This document shows, in pieces, positions 23,304 through 31,341 of a DNA stretch of 38,339 nucleotides (the first letter of the stretch is position 1; each line of letters begins with the position of its first letter). The DNA lies in NCBI GenBank assembly GCA_903893975.1, contig CAITOL010000012.1, positions 1 through 38,339 on the forward strand. The letters are read 5' to 3'. The position numbers and the translations under genes were made by a program. The notes below the pieces were generated by a model. It saw nothing but the letters and a program-made list of their open reading frames with translations, did no database searches and had not been told where the DNA came from. This DNA comes from an uncultured Rhodospirillales bacterium (lineage in GTDB: Bacteria > Pseudomonadota > Alphaproteobacteria > Acetobacterales > Acetobacteraceae).

Positions 23304-24773
23304 ATGCAAGACACGGTGACCCGCAGTTCGGTAAATTGGCTGGCGCATTGGGCGGAGGTGTCGCCCGGCGATGCGGCGCTGGTGATCGGGCAGCGGGGCA
23401 AAGTGAGCTTTGGCGATCTGGCGCAGAGCGTGGCGCGCATGGCCAAGTTGCTCGCCGCTGCCGGGGTGGCGCCGGGCATGCTGGTTGGGATTGAGACGGC
23501 GGATCAGGCGGGCCACGTGGCCGCGCTGCTGGCGTGTGAGGCGCTGGGGGTGTGCACGGTGTCCTTCAGCGCCGAGGACCTGGCGACGGGCGACGCGCTG
23601 GTGGGGCGTTGCGAATGGGTGCTGAGTGAAGGGGCGCCGCAGGCGGCGGCCGCGCCGGGGCGGTGGGTGCGGTTGGATGCCGGATTTGCCGCGCAAATGG
23701 CGGCGACGGTGTTGGGAGCCGAGGATTGGGCCCGATTGACCCGGCCGATGGCGCCGGATGCGATTGCGCGGCTGACAAGGAGTTCTGGCACCACCGGCGC
23801 ACGCAAGGTGTTTGCCCAAAGTGCTGGGCAGATTGCCAACGAGGTGGCGACGCGCTGGGGTTTGTATGGGCCGAAAAACCGCGCGAAGGCGGTGATCTGC
23901 CTATATCCGTTTCCGTCTTATGTTGCCTATCACAATATGCTGGCGTCGCTGTACAATGGCAGTGCGCTGCATGTGGTTTCGCTGGATCATTTCGACCGCG
24001 TTGTGGTTGAGGTGCCGTCGTTCCACGTTTCGGTGGTGCAAGGGCAGCTGCCGATGCTGATCGACAAATACCGGCTGGGGCTGGAATTTGCGCCGTTGCG
24101 GACGCTGAGCATTATTGGCGCCGAAGTGCCGGCGGGGCTGTGGCCCCAGCTTTCGCCGACGCGGTTTGCCCGCGCGTTCAATGCCTATACCGCCTCGGAA
24201 GTGCATACATTCTCGTTCTCCACCAACGGTGAGCCGTATACGATTCTGGATGATGCCGAGGCGCGGATTGTGGACGAGATGGGCCGGCCGGTTGCCTTTG
24301 GCACGGCGGGGTTGATTGAAATCCGCACCCCGCGCATGACCAAGGGGTATTTGTGGAACCCCGAATTAACCCAGAAACATTTCGTCGGCGGATGGTTCAG
24401 AACCTATGATATCGGCTTCATGCCCGCGCCGGGGCGGCTGGTGGTGGGCGGGCGTGGCGACGATATTTTGAATGTCGGTGGCACCAAGATTTTGCCGGGC
24501 ATGTACGAGGCCAAGCTGCGCGACCTGGCGGAGATTAAGGACGCGGTGCTGATCACGCTGCATGACCACAACCGCGTCGACCATCTGCATGTGGTGATCG
24601 AGGGGGATGGGCTGACATTGAATGACGCGCTGGTTGGCAAGGTGCTGCCGCTGGTTGCCGGGATTTGCGACAAATGTTGGGTGCACGTGCTCAATCCGCT
24701 GCCGCGGACGGAGACGGGGAAGGTGCGCCGCATCGAAATTCGCGAGTTGCTGGAGAAGCAGGCGAAGGTTTAA
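23304..24773 (+). CDS. ANL-superfamily adenylate-forming enzyme, paralogue 1 of 3
   Basis: The 489-residue protein has the full class I adenylate-forming fold. The P-loop is SSGTTGARK (160-168), with the usual Pro replaced by Ala. The A5 motif is NAYTASE (293-299) in place of YGxTE, and the A7 motif RTYD (366-369) replaces the normal TGD Gly by Tyr. The hinge is GRGDDILNVGGTKI, and the A10 catalytic lysine is K473 in PRTETGKVRR. All residues needed for adenylation seem present. No carrier domain, condensation domain or signal peptide is seen. The acid substrate and the acceptor (CoA, amine or carrier protein) are unknown. ATG 23304 is chosen over the adjacent GTG 23301 by alignment with the other two paralogues. 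The ribosome binding site is weak (GAGTGTTGAG). Confidence 0.9.
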   Translation: MQDTVTRSSVNWLAHWAEVSPGDAALVIGQRGKVSFGDLAQSVARMAKLLAAAGVAPGMLVGIETADQAGHVAALLACEALGVCTVSFSAEDLATGDALVGRCEWVLSEGAPQAAAAPGRWVRLDAGFAAQMAATVLGAEDWARLTRPMAPDAIARLTRSSGTTGARKVFAQSAGQIANEVATRWGLYGPKNRAKAVICLYPFPSYVAYHNMLASLYNGSALHVVSLDHFDRVVVEVPSFHVSVVQGQLPMLIDKYRLGLEFAPLRTLSIIGAEVPAGLWPQLSPTRFARAFNAYTASEVHTFSFSTNGEPYTILDDAEARIVDEMGRPVAFGTAGLIEIRTPRMTKGYLWNPELTQKHFVGGWFRTYDIGFMPAPGRLVVGGRGDDILNVGGTKILPGMYEAKLRDLAEIKDAVLITLHDHNRVDHLHVVIEGDGLTLNDALVGKVLPLVAGICDKCWVHVLNPLPRTETGKVRRIEIRELLEKQAKV

Positions 24774-24819
24774 ATAATATTTCGACTAGATAATAAACTA
24801 TTTAAAGAATGATCCATTT
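24774..24819 (+). other. AT-rich spacer between ANL paralogues 1 and 2
   Basis: These 46 bases are far richer in A and T than the flanking genes. TTTAAATA (24769-24776) and TATTTAAA (24799-24806) are inverted repeats. AAAGAATGAT near its end resembles AAAGCATGAT in the leader of paralogue 1. There is no strong ribosome binding site; a four-codon reading frame ATG ATC CAT TTA TGA overlaps the start of paralogue 2. Confidence 0.5.
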
Positions 24820-26286
24820 ATGAACCATTTTCAGAGCGTGCGGAGTTCGGCAAATTGGCTGGAGCATTGGGCCCGAACCGGGCCGGATGACACCGCGTTG
24901 GTGATTGAGGGCGTCGGGGTATTCAGCTTCGGCGCGTTGGCGGACCGGGTGGCGGCGATGGCCCGGGTGCTGGCCGAGGCCGGGGTGCAGCCGGGGATGC
25001 TGGTGGGGGTCGAGGCTGCTGACCAACTGATGCATATCGTGGCGTTGCTGGCCGGTAACGCGCTGGGAACGTGTACCGTGTCGTTCGGGGCGGAGGACGT
25101 GATCGGCGGTGATAGCCTGGTCGGGCGCTGCGATTGGCTGTTGAGCGAAGCGTCGCCGCAGGCGGCAGTGGCGCCGGGCCATTGGTTGCCGTTGGATCAG
25201 GCGCTGATCGACCGGTTGGCGCAGTGTGTGGTGACGACCGAGGATCGGGCGCGTCTGGCGGTGCCGGTTGATCCGGCGGCGCTGACGCGGATTACCCGCA
25301 GTTCCGGCACCACTGGCGACAAGAAGGCGTTCGGCCATAGCACGGCGCAGTTGGAAAGCCAGGTTACGGTTCGGCAAGCCGTATTCGGGCAGGCGGGGCG
25401 GGAGGTGGCGGCGGTTTGCCTCTATCCGTTCCCCACTTATGTTGCGTACCATAATCTCATCGGTTGCATGCACAACGGCAGTGCTTTGTGTCTGGTGTCG
25501 ATCCAGAATTTTGATCGCGTGGTCGCGGAATTGCCGGCGTTTTTTGTCGGCGTTGTGCAGGGCCAGCTGCCGTTGCTGTTGAGCAAGTATCAGCGCGGTT
25601 TTGAACATGCGCCGACGCGCCGGTTGAATATTATCGGCGCCGAAGTACCGGCGGAGCTGTGGGACCAGCTTTGCCCGATCCGGTTTGGTGCGGCGCATAA
25701 TGCTTACACCACATCCGAAATGAATGCGTTTGCCTTTGGCACGCGCGGCGAGCCGTATCGCATTCTGCCCGACAGTGCGGCGCGGATTGTGGGCGAGGAC
25801 GGCGCGGTGTTGCCGATGGGGCGTGTGGGGCTGATTGAAATTCGCGGCCCGCGCATGACGTCGGCGTATATGTGGAACCCGGAGTTGACGCAGAAGCACT
25901 TCGTGGACGGTTGGTTTCGCACCTTTGATCTTGGCTGCATGCCGGCGCCTGGGCAGTTGGTGGTGGCCGGGCGTGGGGATGATGTGATCAATATTGGCGG
26001 GATCAAGGTCATGCCGAGCGTTTACGAGACGCGCTTGCGGGCGATTGCCGGGGTGCGCGATGCGGTGCTGATCGGCATTCCCGATCAAAACCAGATGACG
26101 CAGCTGCATGTGGTGGTTGAGGGCGACGGCCTGACGATGGATGCGGCGTTGATGGCGGCCATCCGGCAGGCAGTGGCGGGCACGTGTGATGATTGCTGGG
26201 CGCATGCGGTCGAAAAAATGCCGCGAACGGAAACCGGCAAAGTGCGACGCGGGGTGCTGCGGGACATGTTTGCCGGCAGCGCGTGA
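24820..26286 (+). CDS. ANL-superfamily adenylate-forming enzyme, paralogue 2 of 3
   Basis: The 488-residue protein aligns end to end with its neighbours (ANWLEHWARTGPDDTALVIE at the N-terminus). The P-loop is SSGTTGDKK with Asp in place of Pro. The A5 motif is NAYTTSEMNAFAFGT, and the A7 motif RTFDLG again lacks the TGD glycine. The hinge is GRGDDVINIGGIKV, and A10 is PRTETGKVRR with its lysine. Differences cluster around the acid-binding region (LIIGAEVP-like to NAYTTSE), which suggests a different acid substrate from paralogue 1. It follows its neighbour after a 46-bp AT-rich spacer and is read in the same direction, so co-transcription is likely. Confidence 0.9.
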   Translation: MNHFQSVRSSANWLEHWARTGPDDTALVIEGVGVFSFGALADRVAAMARVLAEAGVQPGMLVGVEAADQLMHIVALLAGNALGTCTVSFGAEDVIGGDSLVGRCDWLLSEASPQAAVAPGHWLPLDQALIDRLAQCVVTTEDRARLAVPVDPAALTRITRSSGTTGDKKAFGHSTAQLESQVTVRQAVFGQAGREVAAVCLYPFPTYVAYHNLIGCMHNGSALCLVSIQNFDRVVAELPAFFVGVVQGQLPLLLSKYQRGFEHAPTRRLNIIGAEVPAELWDQLCPIRFGAAHNAYTTSEMNAFAFGTRGEPYRILPDSAARIVGEDGAVLPMGRVGLIEIRGPRMTSAYMWNPELTQKHFVDGWFRTFDLGCMPAPGQLVVAGRGDDVINIGGIKVMPSVYETRLRAIAGVRDAVLIGIPDQNQMTQLHVVVEGDGLTMDAALMAAIRQAVAGTCDDCWAHAVEKMPRTETGKVRRGVLRDMFAGSA

Positions 26287-26334
26287 CCGGCGTTTGGGCG
26301 CTTTATAAATAGAAATCAAATATGCGAGTTGAGC

Positions 26335-27798
26335 GTGGAAAATAATCCGATCATGCGAAGTGCCGTAAACTGGCTCGGGTATTGGGCCAATATTGGGCCG
26401 GATGAAACGGCGCTGGTGATCGAAGGGGATGGCCGTTTTACCTTCGGCCAGTTGGCGGCCAGCGTGGCGGCGATGGCGCGATGGCTGGCTGAGGCGGGGA
26501 TGCAGCCGGGCGCGCTGGTGGGCATCGAGAGTGACGATCAGCATCGCCACATTGTTGCGCTGTTGGCGGCGGAGGCGCTGGGGGCGTGCACCGTCTCGTT
26601 CTCGGCGGGGGAAGTGCGGTCTGGCGACGCGGTGGTGGGCCGGTGCGATTGGGTGCTGAGCGAGGCGGCGCCTGCGGCAGGCGCGGGCCGGGGCCAATGG
26701 GTGCGCCTGGATGCGGCGTTCGCCGCGACACTGGCGGCGATGACGGTCGGGCCGGAGGATCTGGCGCGGCTGAGCGTGGCCCACGATCCGCATGCGCTGT
26801 GCCGCCTGTCGCGCAGTTCCGGGACCTCCGGCGATCGGAAGATCTTCGGCCACTCGATCGCGCAGCTCGATAGCCATTGCCGCTGCCGGGAGCGGTTTTA
26901 TAAGACGCGCAGCCGCAGCCGGGCGTTTATTGCGCTGTATCGGCTGCCGCTTTCGGTGGTTTACATGTTGCTGTTGGAATCGCTGTACAATGGCAGCGCG
27001 TTGTGCATGGTCACGATTGGCAATTTCGACCGCGTGGTGGCCGATCTGACCGAGTTTCATGTGTCGGTGGTGTTGGCGCAGCTGCCGTTGCTGATCGATA
27101 AATACCAGACCGGCTTTGAACACGCGCCGGTGCGCTGGCTGAATGTGATTGGCGGGGAAGTGCCGGCGCCACTTTGGGCGCAGCTGTATCCGCTGCGTTT
27201 TGGCCATGCGGCGAACGCGTATACGACGTCGGAAATGAAAGCCTTCGCGTTTGGCACCAATGGGGAGGCCTACACGCTGGCGGATGACGCCGAGGCCCGC
27301 ATTGTCGATGCCGAGGGGCAGAAGGTGGCGGAGGGGCAGTCCGGGCTGATTGAGATGCGCAGCCCGCGGATGCCGCGCGAATATCTATGGGCGCCGGAAC
27401 TGACGGAAAAACATTTCGTCGATGGCTGGTTCCGTACCTTTGACGTCGGGCAGATGCCCAAGCCCGGCCAGTTGGTGGTTGGCGGGCGGGGGGATGACCT
27501 GATCAATATCGGCAGCATAAAGATTATGCCCGATTTGTATGAGGCCAGGCTGCGGGCCATCCCCGGGGTGAAAGAGGCGGTGGTGATCGGCATTCCCGAC
27601 CAGAACCAGATGGTGCAGCTGCATGCGGTGCTGGAAGGGGAGGGGTTAGTGCTGGACGCGGCGCTGTCGGCGGCGATCCGCGCGGCGATGGCGGGCACCG
27701 CGGTGGATTGCTGGACCCATGTGGTGCCGGCCTTGCCGCGCACCGAGACGGGCAAGGTGCGGCGGGGCGAACTGCGACAGGTGTTCGCCACCGCCTGA
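26335..27798 (+). CDS. ANL-superfamily adenylate-forming enzyme, paralogue 3 of 3
   Basis: The 487-residue protein carries the same motif set: P-loop SSGTSGDRK, A5 NAYTTSEMKAFAFGT, A7 RTFDVG, hinge GRGDDLINIGSIKI and A10 PRTETGKVRR. The region after the P-loop is more basic (HCRCRERFYKTRSRSRAF) than in the others, so its substrate or partner may differ. GTG 26335 is preferred because it gives the same N-terminal length as paralogue 2 (13 residues to the conserved NW) and the preceding GAGTTGAGC resembles the context of paralogue 1; TTG 26329 is possible. It converges with a conventional acyl-CoA synthetase 11 bases away. Confidence 0.88.
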   Translation: MENNPIMRSAVNWLGYWANIGPDETALVIEGDGRFTFGQLAASVAAMARWLAEAGMQPGALVGIESDDQHRHIVALLAAEALGACTVSFSAGEVRSGDAVVGRCDWVLSEAAPAAGAGRGQWVRLDAAFAATLAAMTVGPEDLARLSVAHDPHALCRLSRSSGTSGDRKIFGHSIAQLDSHCRCRERFYKTRSRSRAFIALYRLPLSVVYMLLLESLYNGSALCMVTIGNFDRVVADLTEFHVSVVLAQLPLLIDKYQTGFEHAPVRWLNVIGGEVPAPLWAQLYPLRFGHAANAYTTSEMKAFAFGTNGEAYTLADDAEARIVDAEGQKVAEGQSGLIEMRSPRMPREYLWAPELTEKHFVDGWFRTFDVGQMPKPGQLVVGGRGDDLINIGSIKIMPDLYEARLRAIPGVKEAVVIGIPDQNQMVQLHAVLEGEGLVLDAALSAAIRAAMAGTAVDCWTHVVPALPRTETGKVRRGELRQVFATA

Positions 27799-27815
27799 CG
27801 GCGCGCCGGTCAGGC
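27793..27815. terminator. Palindrome spanning two convergent stop codons
   Basis: GCCTGAC (27793-27799) and GTCAGGC (27809-27815) are a perfect 7-bp inverted repeat around GGCGCGCCG, itself nearly self-complementary. Each arm contains the stop codon of one of the convergent genes. There is no T-run on either side, so it may impede both polymerases or just be a structured 3' end. Confidence 0.4.
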
Positions 27816-29450
27816 CTTGGCGAGGCCGGCGGCGCGGTCGCGCAGCACGTATTTTTGCATTTTGCCGGTCGACGTTTTCGGCAGCGTGCCGAAGACCACG
27901 GTTTTGGGCACTTTGAAGCGGGCGAGATTGGCGCGGCAATAGGCGATGATATCGGCCTCGGTGGCGGTGGCGCCGTCTTTGAGGGTGACGAAGGCGCAGG
28001 GGGTTTCGCCCCAGGTTTCATCCGGCCGGCCGACGACGGCGGCTTCCAGGATGGCTGGGTGTTTGTAGAGCACGTCCTCAACCTCGATGGTGGAGATGTT
28101 TTCCCCGCCGGAGATGATGATGTCCTTGCTGCGGTCTTTCAGTTCGATATAGCCGTCGGCGTGCCAGACGCCGAGGTCGCCGGTGTGGAACCAGCCGCCG
28201 GCGAAGGCTTCATCGGTGGCGGTGGGGTTTTTCAGATAGCCCTTCATCACCGGGTTGCCGCGCATGAACACCTCCCCCATCGTTACGCCGTCTTTGGGCA
28301 TGGGCGTCATGCTGCGGGCATCGGCGACCATGAGCCCGTCGAGCGAGAGATAGGGCACGCCCTGGCGGGCTTTGATGCGGGCTTGTTCGGGCTTGGGCAG
28401 GTCGTTCCATTCATCCTGCCAGGCGCAGACGGTGACCGGGCCGTAGACCTCTGTCAGGCCGTAGACATGCGTGACATCAAACCCGCGGCGTTCGATGCCT
28501 TCGATGACGGCGGCGGGCGGCGGGGCGCCGGCGACCATGACCTTGACCGCCGGGCGGGCGGAGAGGTCGGGCCAGAGCGTGTCCGGCGCGTTGACCAGCA
28601 TGTTCACCACGATCGGGGCGCCGCACATATGGGTGACCTGGCGTTCGGCGATGGCGGCGAGGATGGCGGCGGCTTCCACCCGGCGCAGGCAGACATGGGT
28701 GCCGGCCATGGCGGTGATGGTCCACGGGAAGCACCAGCCGTTGCAGTGGAACATCGGCAGGGTCCAGAGATAGACCGGATGCGGCGCCATGCCCCAGGTG
28801 GGGATGTTGGCGAGCGCGTTCAGATAGGCGCCGCGATGGTGGTAGACCACGCCTTTCGGGTTGCCGGTGGTGCCGGAGGTGTAGTTCAGCGCGATGGCGT
28901 CCCACTCATCCGGCGGCAGGTCGTAGGCGAATTGGGCGTCACCGGTGGCGAGGAAGGCTTCGTAGTCCATGTCCCCCAGCAACTGGCCGGGCGGGGCGAG
29001 CGGGTCGTCGATATCGATGACCAGCGGGCGCGACTCGGCGGGCATCTGGTCGAGCGCGGCGGCGATGGTGGCGGAGAATTCACGGTCGGTGATCAGCACC
29101 TTGGCTTCGCCATGCGCGAGGATGAAGGCGATGGTCGGTGCATCGAGCCGGATGTTCAGCGCGTTGAGCACCGCGCCCAGCATGGGCACGCCGAAATGCG
29201 CCTCGAACAGCGCCGGCACGTTGGGCGCCATGACGGCCACCGTGTCGCCACGGCCAACGCCGCGCCGGGCGAGGGCGGAGGCGAGGCGGCGGCACCGCTC
29301 CCCGGCTTCGCGCCAGGTGTAGGACCAGGCGCCATGCACGACGGCGATGCGGTCGGGGTAGATCGCCGCGGTGCGGGTGAGAAAGCTCAGCGGCGACAGC
29401 TGCGCGTGATTGGCGGCATTTTTTGGCAGGTCGTATTTGCTGGCGTCCAC
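27810..29450 (-). CDS. Acyl-CoA synthetase (AMP-binding, medium/long-chain type)
   Basis: The 546-residue protein is a conventional ANL ligase: YTSGTTGNPKGVVYHHRGAY as P-loop, VYGLTEVYGP as A5, GWFHTGDLGVWHADGYIEL as A7, and DRSKDIIISGGENISTIEVE as hinge. It ends with the A10 lysine in KTSTGKMQKY. The N-terminus YDLPKNAANHAQLSPLSFL is typical of AlkK-like fatty acyl-CoA ligases. I start it at GTG 29450 because AAGGGAGA is seven bases upstream and this matches the usual family N-terminus; ATG 29471 lies upstream of that site. Its motifs contrast with the neighbouring triplet. It probably activates medium-chain fatty acids for beta-oxidation. Confidence 0.93.
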   Translation of the reverse strand: MDASKYDLPKNAANHAQLSPLSFLTRTAAIYPDRIAVVHGAWSYTWREAGERCRRLASALARRGVGRGDTVAVMAPNVPALFEAHFGVPMLGAVLNALNIRLDAPTIAFILAHGEAKVLITDREFSATIAAALDQMPAESRPLVIDIDDPLAPPGQLLGDMDYEAFLATGDAQFAYDLPPDEWDAIALNYTSGTTGNPKGVVYHHRGAYLNALANIPTWGMAPHPVYLWTLPMFHCNGWCFPWTITAMAGTHVCLRRVEAAAILAAIAERQVTHMCGAPIVVNMLVNAPDTLWPDLSARPAVKVMVAGAPPPAAVIEGIERRGFDVTHVYGLTEVYGPVTVCAWQDEWNDLPKPEQARIKARQGVPYLSLDGLMVADARSMTPMPKDGVTMGEVFMRGNPVMKGYLKNPTATDEAFAGGWFHTGDLGVWHADGYIELKDRSKDIIISGGENISTIEVEDVLYKHPAILEAAVVGRPDETWGETPCAFVTLKDGATATEADIIAYCRANLARFKVPKTVVFGTLPKTSTGKMQKYVLRDRAAGLAKA

Positions 29451-29521
29451 CGGTCGTTCTCCCTTAACCATTTTCTGCGACGTCATATTACCGTGACACC
29501 CCATCTCGGTCGATTGGCCTC

Positions 29522-29550
29522 TTGGTGGGATTCCATCGGGATTGTATGAT
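29522..29550 (+). promoter_or_regulatory. Candidate sigma-70 promoter of pleD
   Basis: TATGAT (29545-29550, five of six matches to TATAAT) lies 17 bases after TTGGTG (29522-29527, three of six matches to TTGACA). Predicted initiation near 29557 would place the AAGGAGGG ribosome binding site almost at the mRNA 5' end. It argues against translation from the in-frame TTG at 29542, which lies inside the promoter. Confidence 0.5.
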
Positions 29551-29560
29551 CTGGCTAACC

Positions 29561-29589
29561 AAGGAGGGAACCGGCAACTGCCGGTATGC
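29561..29589 (+). promoter_or_regulatory. pleD ribosome binding site with a hairpin spacer
   Basis: A strong Shine-Dalgarno AAGGAGGG (29561-29568) stands 21 bases from ATG 29590, too far for normal use. The intervening ACCGGC (29570-29575) and GCCGGT (29580-29585) form a 6-bp stem with loop AACT, which would bring the effective spacing to about five bases. An in-frame CTG at 29578 is the alternative start at normal distance. Confidence 0.55.
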
Positions 29590-31011
29590 ATGACCGCCCG
29601 CATTCTGATTGTTGATGATATGCCTGCCAATACTCGGATTCTGGCCGCGAAGCTGGAGGCGGAGTACTATCAGGTGAACGCTGTGCATGATGGCATGACG
29701 GCCTTGGACCGGGCGCGCGACTGGCAGCCGGACATTATTCTGCTCGATGTGATGATGCCGGGGATGGATGGCTACGAGACCTGCCGTCAGCTGAAGCAAT
29801 CCGACGCCACCTTGCATATTCCCGTGGTGATGATCACCGCGCTGGGTGAAACCAACGAACGGGTGCGCGGGTTGGAGGCCGGGGCGGATGATTTCCTGGT
29901 CAAGCCGGTGGATTATGAGACCTTGTTCGCGCGGCTGAAGTCGCTGGTGCGGCTGAAGCGGCTGCTGGATGAGTGGCGGATGCGCGGCGCCACGGCCCGA
30001 GCGCTGGGGATGGAGGGCGGCAGCTTCGACCCGCCATCAGTGGCGGGGGCGCATGCGCTGGTGGTGGAGGATGCGGACCGCAATATCGCCCCGGCGATGG
30101 CGGCGTTGCAGGCCGATGGCATTATCGCCTCACGCGCGTCGTCCACCGAGGAGGCGGCGGCGATGATCCAGGCGGTGCCGTTCGATCTGGTGGTGCTGTC
30201 GCTGTCGTTGAAGGCCGGCGACCCGCTGCGGCTGGCATCCGAATTGCGGGCGGCGGAGTCGACGCAGGCCATTCCGCTGTTGCTGATTGCCGGGGCGGAG
30301 GAGCGCGAGCGGATTTTGCGCGGCTTCGATCTGGGCGCCAATGACTGGCTGATGCGGCCGCTGGACCCGAATGAATTGCGGGCGCGGGCGCGCAACCAGA
30401 TCCGGCGCAAATTCTATCAGGACCGGCTGCGGTCCGATATTGATCACGCGCTGGAGATGGCGCTGACCGATCCGCTGACCGGCTGTTACAACCAGCGCTA
30501 CATGCTGCGCCATTTGCGCAGCCTGCTGGCGGTGCGGCCGGACGCGGTGACGGCGCCACGGCAGGATGTTTCCCTGATGATGATCGATGTCGATCACTTC
30601 AAGGACGTGAACGACCAATGGGGCCATCCGGTGGGCGACCGGGCGCTGCGGGCGATTGCCGAGCAGTTGCGGGGGCGGTTGCGGGCGTTCGACTCGATTG
30701 CGCGCTACGGCGGGGAGGAGTTCGCCGTGGTGATGCCCGGCACCCAGCCGCAGGCGGCGTTGCAGGTGGCGGAGCGACTGCGGCAGGAAATTGAGCGCAT
30801 GGCGTTCGCGCCCGCGCCAGGGGTGCAGCACCGGCTGACGGTGAGCATCGGCATTGCGCATCGGCCGTTGAGCGGCGAGCGGGCGGATATGCAGGCGGAG
30901 GATCTGGTGCGGGAGGCGGATTCGGCGCTGTATCTGGCCAAACATGCCGGGCGCAACCAGGTGCGGCTTTCCGGGTTAGCCGCGCCCGGCGCGGTGGCGG
31001 CGGAACGATAG
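29590..31011 (+). CDS. pleD: PleD-type response regulator, diguanylate cyclase
   Basis: The 473-residue protein has the PleD layout REC-REC-GGDEF. The first receiver has the acidic pair VDD, the phospho-acceptor Asp in LLDVMMPGMDG, and the KPVD lysine. The second (about 150-270, starting ALVVEDADRN) has VVLSLSL where the acceptor Asp should be, so it is an adaptor domain as in Caulobacter PleD. The cyclase domain has DPLTGCYNQRY, DVDHFKDVND and the active loop RYGGEEF, with the product-inhibition site RxxD (RAFD) five residues before it. It makes cyclic di-GMP in response to phosphorylation. ATG 29590 is chosen because the longer start overlaps the promoter. Adjacency to rpmG is common in alphaproteobacteria. 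Confidence 0.96.
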   Translation: MTARILIVDDMPANTRILAAKLEAEYYQVNAVHDGMTALDRARDWQPDIILLDVMMPGMDGYETCRQLKQSDATLHIPVVMITALGETNERVRGLEAGADDFLVKPVDYETLFARLKSLVRLKRLLDEWRMRGATARALGMEGGSFDPPSVAGAHALVVEDADRNIAPAMAALQADGIIASRASSTEEAAAMIQAVPFDLVVLSLSLKAGDPLRLASELRAAESTQAIPLLLIAGAEERERILRGFDLGANDWLMRPLDPNELRARARNQIRRKFYQDRLRSDIDHALEMALTDPLTGCYNQRYMLRHLRSLLAVRPDAVTAPRQDVSLMMIDVDHFKDVNDQWGHPVGDRALRAIAEQLRGRLRAFDSIARYGGEEFAVVMPGTQPQAALQVAERLRQEIERMAFAPAPGVQHRLTVSIGIAHRPLSGERADMQAEDLVREADSALYLAKHAGRNQVRLSGLAAPGAVAAER

Positions 31012-31024
31012 AACGCCCCACGAT

Positions 31025-31060
31025 AAAACGCCCCGGGACCGAGGGTCCGGGGCGTTAAAA
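31025..31060 (-). terminator. Strong hairpin terminator between pleD and rpmG
   Basis: AACGCCCCGG (31027-31036) pairs perfectly with CCGGGGCGTT (31047-31056), and ACC/GGT extends the stem with one bulged G. On the minus strand it is followed by TTTTATC, so it best terminates rpmG; it probably also blocks pleD read-through. A second GC-rich stem, GCGGGCC/GGCCCGC (31098-31116), lies nearer the rpmG stop. Confidence 0.8.
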
Positions 31061-31122
31061 TCCGAGGCAGATGCGGCCCTTGCGGGCGGCGTCATCAGCG
31101 GGCCGGTATGGCCCGCGTCAGA

Positions 31123-31290
31123 TCACTTAATCTTCGCTTCCTTGAACACGACGTGCTTGCGCGCGACCGGATCGTACTTCTTCAGTTCGAGCTTGTTGGT
31201 CTGGGCGCGGGCGTTCTTCTTGGTCACGTAGAAATAGCCGGTGTCGGCGGTCGACACCAATTTGATCTGCACGACGTTGGTCTTGGCCAT
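31123..31290 (-). CDS. rpmG: 50S ribosomal protein L33
   Basis: The 55-residue product reads [18 protein letters not shown] and then [20 protein letters not shown], ending in a basic tail [10 protein letters not shown]. This is L33 without the zinc-binding cysteines (the Zn-independent form usual in alphaproteobacteria). ATG 31290 is the family start. It lies 51 bases downstream of the S41 peptidase stop on the same strand, and its end faces a strong terminator shared with pleD. Confidence 0.97.
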   Translation of the reverse strand: MAKTNVVQIKLVSTADTGYFYVTKKNARAQTNKLELKKYDPVARKHVVFKEAKIK

Positions 31291-31341
31291 GATCTGGATC
31301 CAAAGCGTAAAGGGGCGGCCGTAACGGCGCGGAAGGGTGGC

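Noticed and set aside
24802-27207. An 801-codon minus-strand open frame across two ANL genes and their spacer
   Set aside because: The plus strand carries clear ANL motifs throughout; the antisense product is rich in His, Arg and Gln with no recognisable domain.
23304-27798. Reading the ANL triplet as a nonribosomal peptide synthetase
   Set aside because: No condensation, thiolation or thioesterase domain or phosphopantetheine attachment motif is present in or next to the three genes.
27708-29549. A 613-codon plus-strand open frame opposite the acyl-CoA synthetase
   Set aside because: Gly/Asp/His-rich translation without motifs; the minus strand has a complete acyl-CoA ligase.
29542-29589. 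An earlier TTG start for pleD at 29542
   Set aside because: It lies against the -10 promoter element and upstream of the only strong Shine-Dalgarno; receiver-domain homology begins just after ATG 29590.
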